Source of the DNA: Trichaptum fuscoviolaceum
Taxonomy: Eukaryota > Basidiomycota > Agaricomycetes > Hymenochaetales > Trichaptaceae
DNA length: 64,000 nucleotides
Direction: 5' to 3'
Assembly: GCA_910574455.1 (NCBI GenBank)
Contig: CAJSYZ010000006.1
Coordinates: 1,811,376-1,875,375 of the forward strand
The translations under genes and the position numbers were made by a program. Below are positions 13,764 to 25,687 of the stretch, one piece after another (the stretch's first letter is position 1; each line of letters opens with the position of its first letter). The notes under the pieces were generated by a model. That model saw only the letters and a list, made by a program, of their open reading frames with translations. It was not told the origin of the DNA and did not search any database.

Positions 13764-13960
13764 AGCTAGCTATCTCGCAGTTTACAGAGTTTCGTGTCAA
13801 GGGGACTTGTCAATAAATACTGTTTTGATGACCCCTTGACGTCGTGAATTGCGGCGCATCAATAAGATATTGCACGATTACTCTTCCATGTCGTAGGGCT
13901 GCAATCGAGGTCCAAAGAAAGCCCAAATCATCCACCTTTTAGACATATAGCGTAAATGGA

Positions 13961-14405
13961 GTGCCCATCGTTGTGCCTCGTGTAGGGCCTGTTATACCAG
14001 GCATGCCTTCTAATCGGACCAATTAACCCCATGTGAGCAACACAATGGAATGAGTACATCGTATTTCTTTGTCGTTTTCTGTCTTCCAAGAGGGCATCAT
14101 GATGATGTGGAGTTGATTCGAATAATGTAATGAAAGATAGGTCGCCAAAGGGTTGCTTGCGACACAACGCCAATTCGCAAGAGTTGGCATACATATGTGT
14201 ATGTGTAACGGAGCTGCAGTGCCCATCGTTGCACCTCGTGTCGAATCCGCTGCACCAGTTATGCCTTCTAATCGGTACAGTTTACCCCATGCAGTCATCA
14301 CAGAGGAATGGGTTCATCGGATTTCTTTGTAGTTTCCTATCTTCCAATGGGGCATGAAGCGGATTTGCTTCGAATGCTGTAATGAAAGTTAGGTCGCTTT
14401 CAACG
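13961..14405. repeat. Diverged tandem duplication, two ~190-bp units
   Basis: Unit 1 begins at 13961 and unit 2 at 14219. Both open with GTGCCCATCGTTG, share GCCTTCTAATCGG, TTTCTTTGT and GTAATGAAAG in the same order and spacing, and end in AGGTCGC. Many substitutions separate them, so the duplication is old. Confidence 0.75.
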
Positions 14406-15227
14406 CCAGTCCGTCCGATACCCCATGGGTGTTGTGATGTGATATGAGCGTTGTGAAGACTCTTTTAAGTGAGAATCATAGAGGTTCGTGAGCCTAATGT
14501 ACTCAAGCAAGATGGAGATGATGGTTGACGACAAACACTGGCAAGCCGCAACAGTGTTCCGACGAACCTGCCAATGGCCTCAATTGGGACTTGCCGAAAC
14601 ATTCGATCTCCGCGAACTTCATTTCCCTTGCACAATCCTGGCAGCATGCACCCATTGTCTTTCCCTATCACTCCTCTACTCCTCTGCAGGACTCCTGGCG
14701 ACATAGGCTATATATACAGTAGATATGTAAAGGTAAGCCACTGGTGAATTAGTCGGTACCTTTTGAGTATTATTGGATATTCACCACGGTACTATACCAA
14801 TGACTATTCCGCCGCTAAAACAGGCGAAGGACGCGGCGATGTCTACAATTACTTAGACAACGAAGGTTTGCGTCATGAAGCTGCCTCATTCCAGTCACAC
14901 CTTAAGATCAAACTTTGTTTGTACATTCGACTCGATCTTGGTATCTCCATTTCTGTAAGCCTCTCATCCACCTCAAGCCCTGCCTCCTTATCATACCTCA
15001 AGTTAGTAGTGCACAGATGGGTCGAGTCAAGCCCCGATATATGGACGGAAATAGGCCTAATACGAGTCAATACCTTATGAGACGCTCCTAGATTCGATCG
15101 GCTACAATAGTACTGCCTAATACGCATCCTTGGGGTCTTGTTCATCGCCCGCAAACTAAAGCAAGTCGTAAATCATCGCCCAAGGCCCTTCACGCGTTAA
15201 GACGGCAGCAATCGAGATCCAGAATCT

Positions 15228-15372
15228 GCATGTCTCCATACTAGTTCAGACTCTAGGTGATTCAACGATCACGACTATTACTGAAGTTAAGGTAGGGCAT
15301 CGCATGTCTCCATACTAGTTCAGACTCTAGGTGATTCAACGATCACGACTATTACTGAAGTTAAGGTAGGGC
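15228..15372. repeat. Near-perfect 74-bp tandem duplication
   Basis: The sequence starting GCATGTCTCCATACTAG at 15228 recurs at 15302, identical over about 71 bases to the GGTAGGGC end. The identity implies a recent slippage or unequal-crossover event. Confidence 0.95.
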
Positions 15373-16300
15373 TTAGGGCTCTCATCTATTATTCAGTTCA
15401 AGTGGGTGAATTTAGCAGCCAGTAACAGCAGGCACTGGATCGTACGAGTCAGATCACCGACGAAAGACGACCTCCGAGAACGCCGCAATGGAATAAGAGC
15501 CCCGTCATATAGAACTCAAATCACCCAACGGAAACCTCCCGCCATGTATAACAACACGAGAACAGCGCTCATCATTCTACATGCGAGTCTAGCGATCGCC
15601 TAGAGTGCTGTACTCATAACTACAGTATAAATGTCTCGAGTCATCTCTTTAGATGTCCTCATTCCATTGAAACATGGAATGCACGGCTATCATCTTGGAA
15701 TAAATAGCATAGGCGTTACAGTATACCGTTTAGAACCTCACAACAAGAGCTGAAGACCCGACCCCATCATTCAGTCTCATTTTAATCTCATACCCCAGTT
15801 TCACATTGCAGAATCAAATCCATTGTCGACTGGAAGTAGTTTTGTGTACAAAATATGTCAAAAAGCAACCTGTTGGCAGATGTTACATGTTTAGACGCCT
15901 GTTTAAGTTATAATGACATCATGTCGGCATCTCTACATACGTACATAAGGATCCCGACATTAGCACAAGATCCACGCCACTGCCAGTGGCACTCCCTGTC
16001 AACTCAACACGCCTAAAACACGTTGCCCGGGAATGTTGAAACCGTGTTTGTTAACTGAACCCACACGGACCCACACGCCCCATCAAGATGTCTCTTATCT
16101 GGTCTTGGATGAGTTTCTATTATTGACCTGTGGATACAATACACTGCAGCGAAAGTAAAGCTTCAACTTGCGATCGACCGGGCACGTTGCAGAAGCCCGA
16201 GGGTTTAGATATAGCTCTGCTCCATAGACTCCAAGGCACTGAAATATATACTTCTACTGATTTCCGCTTTGAAGGCTGCCAAGTTTTCAGTCCAAGTTCC

Positions 16301-16319
16301 GGGGGGGGGGGGGGGGGGG
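16301..16319. repeat. Mononucleotide G19 tract
   Basis: Nineteen consecutive G, followed by C and GGG. Could be a polymorphic microsatellite or hold a length error of sequencing. Confidence 0.95.
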
Positions 16320-18969
16320 CGGGACCAGTCTAAGACATTTTACGGAGGTGTCGACCATCTTTCTGCGTATCGACTACTCCAATGGTTAAATTTGTCTTCC
16401 AACTATGAGGCTGTACTTATTTGCCCTCGACGCAAAGTCACAGAGTCCGTAAAGTTTGAAGTCTGGGGCGCAGCTATTTTGCATAGCAGCCATTAGATCG
16501 GTGCATGCATAGGAAGAAGACAGGTAGTGTAAAGTCAGAGCTGACGTGGTGCCTTCAAGCAATCTCATATTCGGCATGAACGACTGAATTGAAAGATGAG
16601 TGAGTCACATAAACATTGAATAGCACGCACACGCCATATCGTACCGCCCACGTCGTCGAATGCCTTCTGCACCTCCACCACGCACTTCATTCGCCTGCCC
16701 AGCCCTTGTTCCTACTCTTTGCCGCACAAACAGCTTTATGACCCCGCAGCCGACACACCGCGTGTACATATAATATGCATACGATATGCCAAACATGTAC
16801 AGCCCAGCCGATCCTTGTTCTCGCATACGTATCTGTGCAGTCCGGGCGACGCAAGAAGACAAGACTAGAAGCGGAAACGAGCAGGTCATAGGGTGAGACA
16901 TCGAAACGAGAGAACAGCCCGGAGCATCGTAAATCAAAGCTGCGAAGCCTGGCCGCGTGCTCTCGAGCTGACGAATCCCGGGCCCGACTTGCTCGAGGTG
17001 ACACGGTCGCCAGCTGCACCGCACGCCGAGGCCGTTGCGCGTGCACTAAATCGCGGAATTAAATCCGATGTTAGTGAGCAGGATTAGAGATCTGAAGTTC
17101 TGTCAGCGGAGAGATGATTAGCGCGACGCTGTACTCTAGCGACGGTCAAGGTCGTGTGATGCTGTGCTGACAAATGTGTACATACAAGTTAACACTGGGA
17201 CAAATACAGTAACAATCAGGTACGTCATACCAAGGTAGTACGGAGTTAATACGGAGATATCTAATCTCTCTGGTATGCCGAAGTGTGCCGAAGCTTGATT
17301 GAGGATACATAACCTTCTTGAGGACGACTTCTGGATGATACCAGACTCGCAAGGAATGCTGTGTTAGTTGAAGTTGATGCCCCGAAGAATATTTTCGGCG
17401 ATCTCAATCGTACTTCTACTTGTTCAATAAAATGGACGATAGTGATATTGATGGATGAAGCTCGCAATTGTTTTAGATACACTGGAAGTGCTTTCGTCTG
17501 ACTCATCTCATCTCAATGATCATAATTCCATCACAAGAAGTCCTCGTGGTGTCTCCGACTATAACGAATCTGAAGAGGTAGTCGAGTCACCTTCGCATTC
17601 TCGTCCGTTTTCTGAACATTTATCGAGGCACCGGCGATCGAAACAAACCAGGCTATCACTGGCACATCAGATTCTTCGCCGGCTCGATCAAGCAGTCGCC
17701 GTCGGAGAAGCATGCTGACAACACGTGTAGGGCTCGAAGTTTTAGTTGCGATGTTAACCGTGTTTACTCCATGTTTGTGTCAGTGGAAAGTTTATCAGTT
17801 CCTCAGATATCGGACTCACACAGAGAGATCTAATCAGTTCGATTGATTGACGAGTGCTTATTATGAGCTCTATGAGTGTGTAATTGCATGCGTTGTGATG
17901 TTAGTAGTAATGACATGCTGACCACACGTCCCTCAAACACGCATGCGTTGTCTACTTCCGTTTCTTGCCTAAAGCAAATGTACGTCCGACTACCATATAC
18001 GTAGCAATACGCCGATCATCTAAAAGGAGAGGAGAACGGATAGCAATAGCTCACTATAGGTATGTGGCAAGGCTTTTCATCTCAACATGCAGTAGACACA
18101 CACCTACAAGTTTAAAATCGGAGGACGTGTAACACAGGACGCTCTAATCTCTGAAACAGTGCAAGAGCGTTGAGATAGGGTTTCAAAAGTTGACCACGTA
18201 CTATGGTATAGAAGATGAATCTCAAAAGAAACAATGCTGTTGTGTAGGACTCCGAGCGCAGCGCAAGATCCACTGCACTGTCGATGGCAGAGAGAACACA
18301 GAAACGACAAAGGTAACGTGTTCTCTTTCGTTTCATGACTCTTGATAAGGCACACGTCAAGCATACGGGGAGAAGGAAGAAAATCGAGTCAAATATATGA
18401 GGGCATGGGTTGGATTGAATTCGAGTCATACTTACCTTTAGGTTGAACGACAATCATCTTGGTTCACAGCCTTCCCATCACTCTTGTTCTCCTGCTTTGC
18501 CCAGCCTACTGCCAATACTCTCCGGATAGCCTACGGAGCCGACGCGTCACCGCTCAAAGCTGCATAGGCCTGATGAGCGTTATGCTTCCCGTTATATGCC
18601 GGCGGCTTACTTCGACGGCATGGCACAGATTTGGAAGATAGAGTTTCGCGTCCGTAGACAACTAAGGACCAGGAGTCCGACAAGCAAACAGAGAAAACGG
18701 GAGAAGCATCGCACCAAACGTGTTGCAACACGACAAGACAGAGATCCTGTGCTGGCCACAGTGAGATAAACCCTGGACAGTTTCGACTACGCATGCTGAC
18801 CGACGTCGGCCGTGCAACGCATACCCGCCTGGGGCACTCACTGCTTTTCGTGGCGCACGCCGAGACTCTTGTGCGCCGGGTTGCGTACGTGTGTAGCGGA
18901 ATCATTTCCGAAAGGTTAGGGCCTTAGTACCGTTGCAGTTTCGGTCTCGAAAAATTCATTGGCCGGGTG

Positions 18970-19045
18970 GTAGACAAGAAGGCAAGCGGGAGACTCGAAC
19001 ACCCACTGCAAGCAAGCCATGCTTACAAACACCGGATGGCACTGC
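18970..19045 (-). other. tRNA-like relic
   Basis: Read on the minus strand, GGGTG-TTCGAGT-CTCCC forms a near-perfect T arm with the canonical 7-base loop (one mismatch), preceded by a stem TAAGC/GCTTG with a 7-base ATGGCTT loop. No proper D arm or acceptor stem pairs, so this is at best a decayed tRNA or SINE head, not a functional gene. Confidence 0.3.
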
Positions 19046-19098
19046 CACGGTCCCCATCTTCAAGCCGTAGCACGTGATGTGCACAGCCTTGTTCCCTC

Positions 19099-19466
19099 GG
19101 CCGGAACTTTCCAGAACCCTTGAAAGCCGGATACCGGCCTTTCCGAAGGCCGTTCTTCTCTTCCCTCTACTAAGTACAACCCCACAGTATCCACGCTCTT
19201 TGGATCTATTATGAACTATCTGGTAATCACTATACGCATGGCTGGTATTCTATGATGACTCATTATATCTGCTTCCGAGATCCAACAGTAGCGTCAAGAA
19301 TATTGACGTGTATAGTGAGTCACACAGCCTTCAAAGACAATATAGGACAATGGCAAGGTATATAAGCCAGGCCCTCATCCGGCATTGTTCAAAAATCCCC
19401 CCTCTAAGCTCCTCCTCTGCCTCTCGTCTTCATCAAGAAACACACTATTGTTTGCTTTAATATTCA
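19099..19466 (+). promoter_or_regulatory. Heat-shock promoter: HSE and TATA box
   Basis: GAACTTTCCAGAA at 19104-19116 matches three alternating inverted nGAAn units (GAAnnTTCnnGAA), the HSF-binding heat-shock element. A weaker set of units (TTCCGAAGG, GTTCTTC) follows at 19140-19160. TATATAAG at 19359-19366 lies about 100 bases before the sHSP start. Position and match make HSF control of the downstream gene very likely. Confidence 0.82.
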
Positions 19467-20380
19467 ATGAGCACTGCACGTGTCGCTTCCAACCACTCTT
19501 CACCTGCTTCACCTTCTTGCTCTCTGAACTCGAACATGGGTGCCTCGACAAAAGCACTTGCGCCACTTAACGTCGCTTCTATCGATTCCGCTGCCATATT
19601 GAATGGGATGCCGAATACCAACGGTGGTCAAGGTGTTTCGCCCAATGATACTTCGCCGAATACACATACATTTTCGAACGCACAGGCGACATATACGAGA
19701 GAAGAAGTCCTCCATTGCATTCAGTCGACAATAGTTGCGGTACAGCGGGACTATGCTGCGCGAGCACAGGCACAGGCTCGTCGTGGAGCCTCCCCAGAGG
19801 CTCAGATAATGAAGCCCCGAGTCCATCTCTTTGAACACCACCCTCATCCAGACTCTCAGGCTCAGACGTGCACACTTCGTAAAGTCGTTGCAACGCTGGA
19901 ACTTCCGGGGCTCACGAAGGCCGACATTGCTATCACCGCACGACCGAATGGGGAGCTTCTAGTATCGGGCGAGCGAAGGCCGCTGCACCTGCAGCCGACT
20001 TACCTCCAATACCTATCTTCCTCCCATGGTCTCGAATCTGCACAGAAGAACGAAGAGTTAGGTCTCACTGGGCGCACAGTGTTCAACGAACTCAAGTTCG
20101 GCCGCTTTCAGCGCGTGCTACGTCTTCCTGAAGGTACCGATGTAAGTCTTTGTCATCCATTCTTTGCTCCTTGACTCGATTTCCTCTCCTATCCTTCAAT
20201 GAACAAATGACTAACGTCTCCTTCTACTCTTAGCCTACCCGCATCACAGCTTCGATGGACGATGGAATGCTCTCAATCTGCTGGCCTGTACCGTGTACAG
20301 GGTCCTTCACTTCCAACACTAAGGCACAGTCAAATCAAACAGCAGTAGAGGCTGGTATGCGGGACGTTCGCGTAGAATGA
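19467..20380 (+). CDS. Small heat-shock protein (Hsp20/alpha-crystallin)
   Basis: Two exons, 19467-20141 and 20234-20380, giving 273 residues. ATP-independent chaperone that holds unfolding proteins, expected in the cytosol. The alpha-crystallin domain starts near residue 130 with KVVATLELPGLTKADIAI and LLVSGERR. It continues through a loop insert to FNELKFGRFQRVLRLPEGTD at the exon boundary, then ITASMDDGMLSICWP, the beta-strand pair that normally closes the domain. The usual C-terminal I-x-I motif is not obvious. The long Ser/Thr/Asn-rich N-terminal arm of about 125 residues makes it larger than a typical 16-20 kDa member. The upstream heat-shock element agrees with the call. Confidence 0.9.
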
Positions 20381-23300
20381 AGGGGTGTTAACACCGACGC
20401 CGTTTCCTGCGCTACGGATCTTGAGCACTTTAGTATTACTCATCCCCGATCATACCGACTGCGCACTTTATGCTCGCCACCAAACCTTCATTTCATATCG
20501 CCTATCGACTTGGGATCGAGAGACAGACACTACTTCTCGAGAAGAGACACTTTGACAAGGGATCCGTTTCTTCCCTCTCATCATTCGGTATGTCTCGGAA
20601 ATTTCTTTCTCCGCTTTCTCCATTCCGCCTTGCGAATCCACGAGATATTCTTAGTTGTCTTAACGCCTTATAAACGCCCTTACCGGTTCCCTAATGTACT
20701 GTTGCAACAGCCTCTTCTCATACCCGCATTACTCGTTATGTATATGTATCCTTCATGTATATAGCAAGACTACCCCTATCCCCACTTCATGTATCGATTA
20801 TCTTTTAAATCCTTTTCATTCAAACTCTCGTCATATTATGTATACACATCAATTTATTTTCTGCCTTTACAATTACATCCTCGACTTTGAAATATCTGAG
20901 CGCTAATTCCTGCATTTGGGCGCTTTTGCCAGACTGTCAAGTCGCCTCTGCGCCTGGATCTAACACCATGCCTCACCTCACTTGAAGTCATTCTCATCTT
21001 TCACCAGATATTAGGAAAATGACTAGCGCTCTACGGGATTTGTAGCGCCATGCTCCTGGGGTTCACACTTCATGGGTTTACTTATAGGGTGTCGGGCTAT
21101 GTTCACTTGATCTAATCGCTTATTCTTAATACTTGCAACCAGCTGTGCTATGTATCACAATCAGTTGTGTGTATGTTGTCATCAATCTTTTCAATCGAAG
21201 TGCCCCCCGTTCTTCTGCGAACGCTTTCGCCGAATTGGAATCCATCACATACTCTGTAACCTGCTATTCATTGCTAGCTGAGATCAAGGCTTCTCCACTG
21301 TACAAGCATGCTATGTAGCATGTATATGGAACACTAATACTTGCCAGCACCTTTGCAGATAGGCCCTTTACTCATTTTTGTGGCACGTTTTCTCCCTTCT
21401 ATGTTTGATCCTCATTCTTTCACCCATTTCACTTATTGCTATGCCTTATGCAGCTATTCCAACTCTCTAGGAACGTCACATCACCTACCATACCATGCCT
21501 TCTTGTTATATTACGTGCGGTTTGTACTCAAGGTGCCGATATGGCACTACCGAAGTCTTTCTTCCCCTGATTCTGTGCTGTGGTACTGGATTATTTACAC
21601 CTTTGATCTAATTATAACCTCGGGTTCTCTGCTTCTCCTATCACTTCCATCTAGCTTCATCTGTATGAAGTCCAATTTCGTTTACACGTATTTAACAAAT
21701 ACGACATGGCTATGTACATGCAAGGAATCAAATTTAACCATATCTGTTGTGATGCTTCAAGGTCCCTTCGCATCGCCTTAACACTTAACGATCACCAGCT
21801 TTTAGTGATATAGAGCCAACAGCCATCAGGAGCTTATGAACTGCGAGTGCTCCCTTCCACGCCCCCAGACCATTGAGATCGAAAAGAGAGAGCTCTCCTG
21901 TGCTGCTGCGAGTCGATCAATCACGAGCCGCAGGCAGAAGTTCCTAGGATTCGACGCGTGAAAGGGAAAACGCCGACCATGCAGCATGAGTTCATCTGTT
22001 CAACGCATATGCACTGGCACCTGGCATCCTGGGCTGATGGTTGGTTTGACAGATAGACCCAGGTCTACCGATGCTCACCGAGTCACATATACTCTTTCGT
22101 CTCTCTTTGCTTTCCTTCTGCAACAAAGCGATAGAGTTAGACAAAGATGGAACATCTTGTGCTGCGGAACGGCCCGAGTTATATGTATCTTCCTCGGAGC
22201 CGACATGTGTAAGCCAATCCAATGACTTATAATAGAGGGAATCATTGAAGGAAGATAGATATGACTCGACTCTTGAGGGAGTGCATCTAAATTCGCAATC
22301 CGTACATACATATGTATGTGAATGGTACACGAGGTTGATGCTCATGGCTGAAGAATTGAGCTTGAATCTCGAAAGGTGTCCTAGGGTTTATTTTATGGCA
22401 TTGAATGATAGTCTAAGTTTATCAACATCAACTACATACACATGTATTTCTGGATAAAGCGCACTCACTAACAATATCGAAGGCCACCCCATCGACCGGT
22501 CAGTCGTTTAAGTTCGTCTTCATCAATAGGCGATCTAATTCTACAGTTTTCTTCTCCGTTCTCCGTGCTAGTAGGAAACGGATGTGAATAATTAGCGCGA
22601 TGAAAATATCTTTAATAAGCGCCCAACTACCAGGACCGGCGCTTAATGGAAGTCAGGCGATGTTTTGAATCGAACTGCAGTTGGCGCTGAAGTGCAGCGG
22701 CATTTAGGATCGGAGAAGAGCCTGAGGAAGAGAAGTACTAATTTACCCACCAGTATTCCTGAGCGCTTATGACCTCTTTGACCTCGTGTGAGCAAATCCG
22801 AGAAGACTTCGCAATAGCGCCAGTGACTGATTGACCTTCTGAGGAAACAATGCTCGGTCTTCATTTTCGGGTTTGTCGGGCGATGACAGGGCACCCGCTT
22901 AAAGTGGTGAAGGATCGTAGTTGCGGGGTTGGCAGAAACAGATCTGCAGGCACTCTTGAGCACAGCATTTATCGCAAGGTAAAAGGCCGGTGCGTTGCAA
23001 CAGAAGTTCGGGCTTTCCCTAAAGCAGAAGAAGAGGAAGTTATCATTTGCATGTGAGCGAGAGCTAAGTTAAATATACTTGCACCTCGTCTGAGTCTTTC
23101 ACAGTGAAGAGCTCGATGGATGGAGTCTAGGAGCTAAGGCAGCGCAGCATACTGGACCTATTGCTTCCATAATGAAGAGAAACAATGGATGTTCTTCGGG
23201 TTCGAATATAGCTTGATGTCAATGAATAGAGATTGCGCGCCTTGATACACCCGGTTTAAGGTCTAGTGATACTGCACGAAGGGAGGAGGCCACCAGCTCC

Positions 23301-24969
23301 GGACGAAGCGCTATTTGTTCATGTTTAGAAACGATTGAAGCGTGAAGGACAGCGCCTTGAGCATGGCAGTTTGGACAGAAGAAGGCACGAGAATCAGGGC
23401 AGTCCTTTGACGCACCGAGGTGTCCTAGACTGTTCGTCCCTGTGTCCTTCACGACCTTCAACGAATCTTATTTGCTGGGGTAAGGGACTTATGAAAATTG
23501 ACTATGGTTCCATAGAAGTGGGCGTCGCGGTTCGGAACTTCTCCTGAAAGCGACAGAACAACGGCCCGGGTGACTGTACTTTGCTACGATACGCCCATAT
23601 ATTATTAGACGTGAAGTCATTGAAGGAATAGATACTCACCGATAACGTTCGCGGGAGAATCGCGGAAGTGGATCGCGCCGAGTCCTTGAGGGCAGAGTAT
23701 GGACTCGAAGTAGAGCCACGGTGCTAATCCTATGCGTAGCCTGCTCTATCAATCAGCCATGCTGAGCGCACTGATGTTACAGGTATGGGGAGAAAATAGA
23801 CCGTGCTTGTCGGGAAGAGAGAGCATCGGGCCTGACTCCTGAGCAAGAACGCTCTCGGAGGAAACTGTCGAGCATGAGTGTTTTACTGCTTAACAAGTAT
23901 TTTCGCCTTTCGGCAGACACGAGACAGGGCAAGCGCCAAAGAAAGACCAATACTTGATGGATGGGTGCAATATTTGACGACTTACTTCGGTCGAAGGTCA
24001 AGGAGGAAACTGAATGTACTTGTACTGAGCGTCTATCACTGAGCGTCTATCACGTACTAGTAAGGATATGAGCGCCTGTCAAATTTCGAAGGATACTTGG
24101 GCGCCTAACAAGGCGCCTCTTTTCACGAGGCCAAAGACAAGTACTGAAGCTGCCGGATGAAGTTCCAGATGTAAAAGACGAGCTTTTTGCACGACCTTTC
24201 AGAATCAATGAGGCAGGCCGAAGTTCTAGACTCATGAAATCTTACCTTTCAGAATGTGAATTTGCGGAACAACGGCTCGTTGGAGACTGGAGGGTGCCAC
24301 CTCGTGAGCTCAACCCGGAGAGAGGCAGTATGAGAAAGGTGACACGATAAATCAATTGACCAGTCTAACCGACGATCAATGCAAGGCAAACCAGACTTCA
24401 GTCCGTAGTTTATCCCACAGAATATGTATGACTTGCCTTCGACTTCGGCGTCGCAAGTATATCTTCCCGTCAGGAAGGAAAGCTCGTGCTCAAACAACCT
24501 GCGAGGATGACACGCGAGAGACAAGATTGAGAGCTCCCTCTCCCTTTCGAGCGCGCCATGCTTCTTGATAAAACCAGTCATACGGCAGAGGACGCCCATG
24601 AGACAGAAGTCACCAAGGATCAGACCAAGTCATGCTTCCAGGCTTCCCCGCAGCATTCGCACAAACCTTCGCGTATAGAGATCTTCCACTTCCCGATCCT
24701 GACAATCATTCGGATCTCAAGCGCAGTCGCTCCAAGTCATGTCCAGAACGATCTCAGTTTAGAATCCATCAACAGCCGACGGGTGACTGTGAACTGAGCA
24801 CAACATATACTTCTTTTGCGTACAGACCCCATACTCGGTAGTATGGCTTCTGCAGAGTCGGGGCCGAAGAACAGACTGAGCTGATGATTCACACAAAGCC
24901 GACGAATTCCTATGACTCTATGAAAATAGTGATTAATGCGACAAAGACAGCTAGTTTTGGATGTTGGCT
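20381..24969. other. 4.6-kb gene-poor region
   Basis: Follows the sHSP 3' end, with pyrimidine-rich, low-complexity sequence to about 21800. Only short open frames without recognisable motifs. A 14-bp direct duplication (ACTGAGCGTCTATC, twice) sits at 24024-24051. If genes are present they are many-exon minus-strand genes around 22640-24600 that I could not assemble, or non-coding RNAs. Confidence 0.4.
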
Positions 24970-25687
24970 CTAATGGTGGTGACCGTCCTTCTCCATCGCA
25001 GCAATGTGACCTGCTTTGCTGTTCTGATAAGCGTCCGTACGTTTCGCGTACGCGTAGATGGCATATCCTGACAAAAGATATATTGGACATGATTCCAAAA
25101 TGATAGAGCCTCGAGAAATGAGAATGACGATAACTCACCAATTGCGACTGGGGGAACAACATATGGAAGATGGCCTGCAATCCTGCTGTAGCCGTTGAAG
25201 AGCCACTTCGAGAGCAGCCCTCGAATTGGAGCTTGGCGGAAGGGTGACTGGCCTAGTGCAGAGCGAACGTCGTGTGGTGAAGGAGGTATTTCAAGCCGTA
25301 ACAGTTTGTTGTGGGCAGGGGTCAGACCATAGACATGCAAACAAGACAAAGGATGTATACGCACTGTATTGGATGATACCCTTCTGCTTAGGGCTGCCCA
25401 GTTCACCCCACCATCCCATCTACAAACCACGAAGTTAGCCCTTAGTCCATATAACCCACAGTTTCTCCACGCATTCAACAATTAGCACCGCAGCCTCATT
25501 CAGTTTCTCAACGTCCACCACAGCTTCTGTCTCCTGACCAGCGCAAGAAAATAATGAAGCAACGGATGCAACTCACATAGGCCTTTCCTGTAACAAATTT
25601 CCTGTTGTTAGCATGTGCGCCAAATCACTTCGACTGCATGAACGCACCTCCAGGCATATCGCTCATTGTGACTTGAGTAGGCCGCAT
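24970..25687 (-). CDS. QCR8: Cytochrome bc1 complex subunit 8 (ubiquinone-binding QP-C)
   Basis: Five exons, 25648-25687, 25577-25587 (11 nt), 25365-25419, 25139-25252 and 24970-25067, join in phase to 105 residues, the normal QCR8 size. It is the small inner-membrane subunit 8 of respiratory complex III, next to cytochrome b. Family signatures are the N-terminal MRPTQVTMSDMPGGKAY, GWWGELGSPKQKGIIQYS, SPFRQAPIRGLLSKWLFNG, a single membrane segment starting at LPYVVPPVAIGYAIYAYA, and the YQNSKAGH tail. There is no presequence, as is usual for this subunit. An antisense open frame of similar extent is a shadow. The 11-nt second exon is unusually short but needed: it supplies GKAY and keeps the phase. 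Confidence 0.93.

Larger units (their letters stand above)
13764..19098. other. 5.3-kb gene-poor region with local repeats
   Basis: No ORF here has convincing length, splicing or family motifs. It contains a diverged tandem duplication (13961-14405), an almost exact 74-bp duplication (15228-15372), a G19 tract (16301-16319), a palindrome at 15976-15990 and a tRNA-like relic near 18970-19045. An open frame at 17455-17718 (88 codons, Ser/Arg-rich) is the best coding candidate, but I would not call it. Confidence 0.5.

Noticed and set aside
17455..17718. Possible small gene, 88 codons, Ser/Arg-rich
   Set aside because: Composition is coding-like, but there is no family motif, no clear promoter and no splice partner, so support is too weak.
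18970..19045. tRNA gene on the minus strand
   Set aside because: T arm and an anticodon-like arm are visible, but the D arm and acceptor stem do not pair; kept only as a relic.
21341..21781. 146-codon hydrophobic plus-strand frame
   Set aside because: Needs a non-ATG start and lies in T-rich, low-complexity sequence; apparent membrane segments are a composition effect.
24951..25481. 176-codon minus-strand open frame
   Set aside because: It runs through QCR8 introns and reads most exons out of frame; the spliced QCR8 model explains the region.
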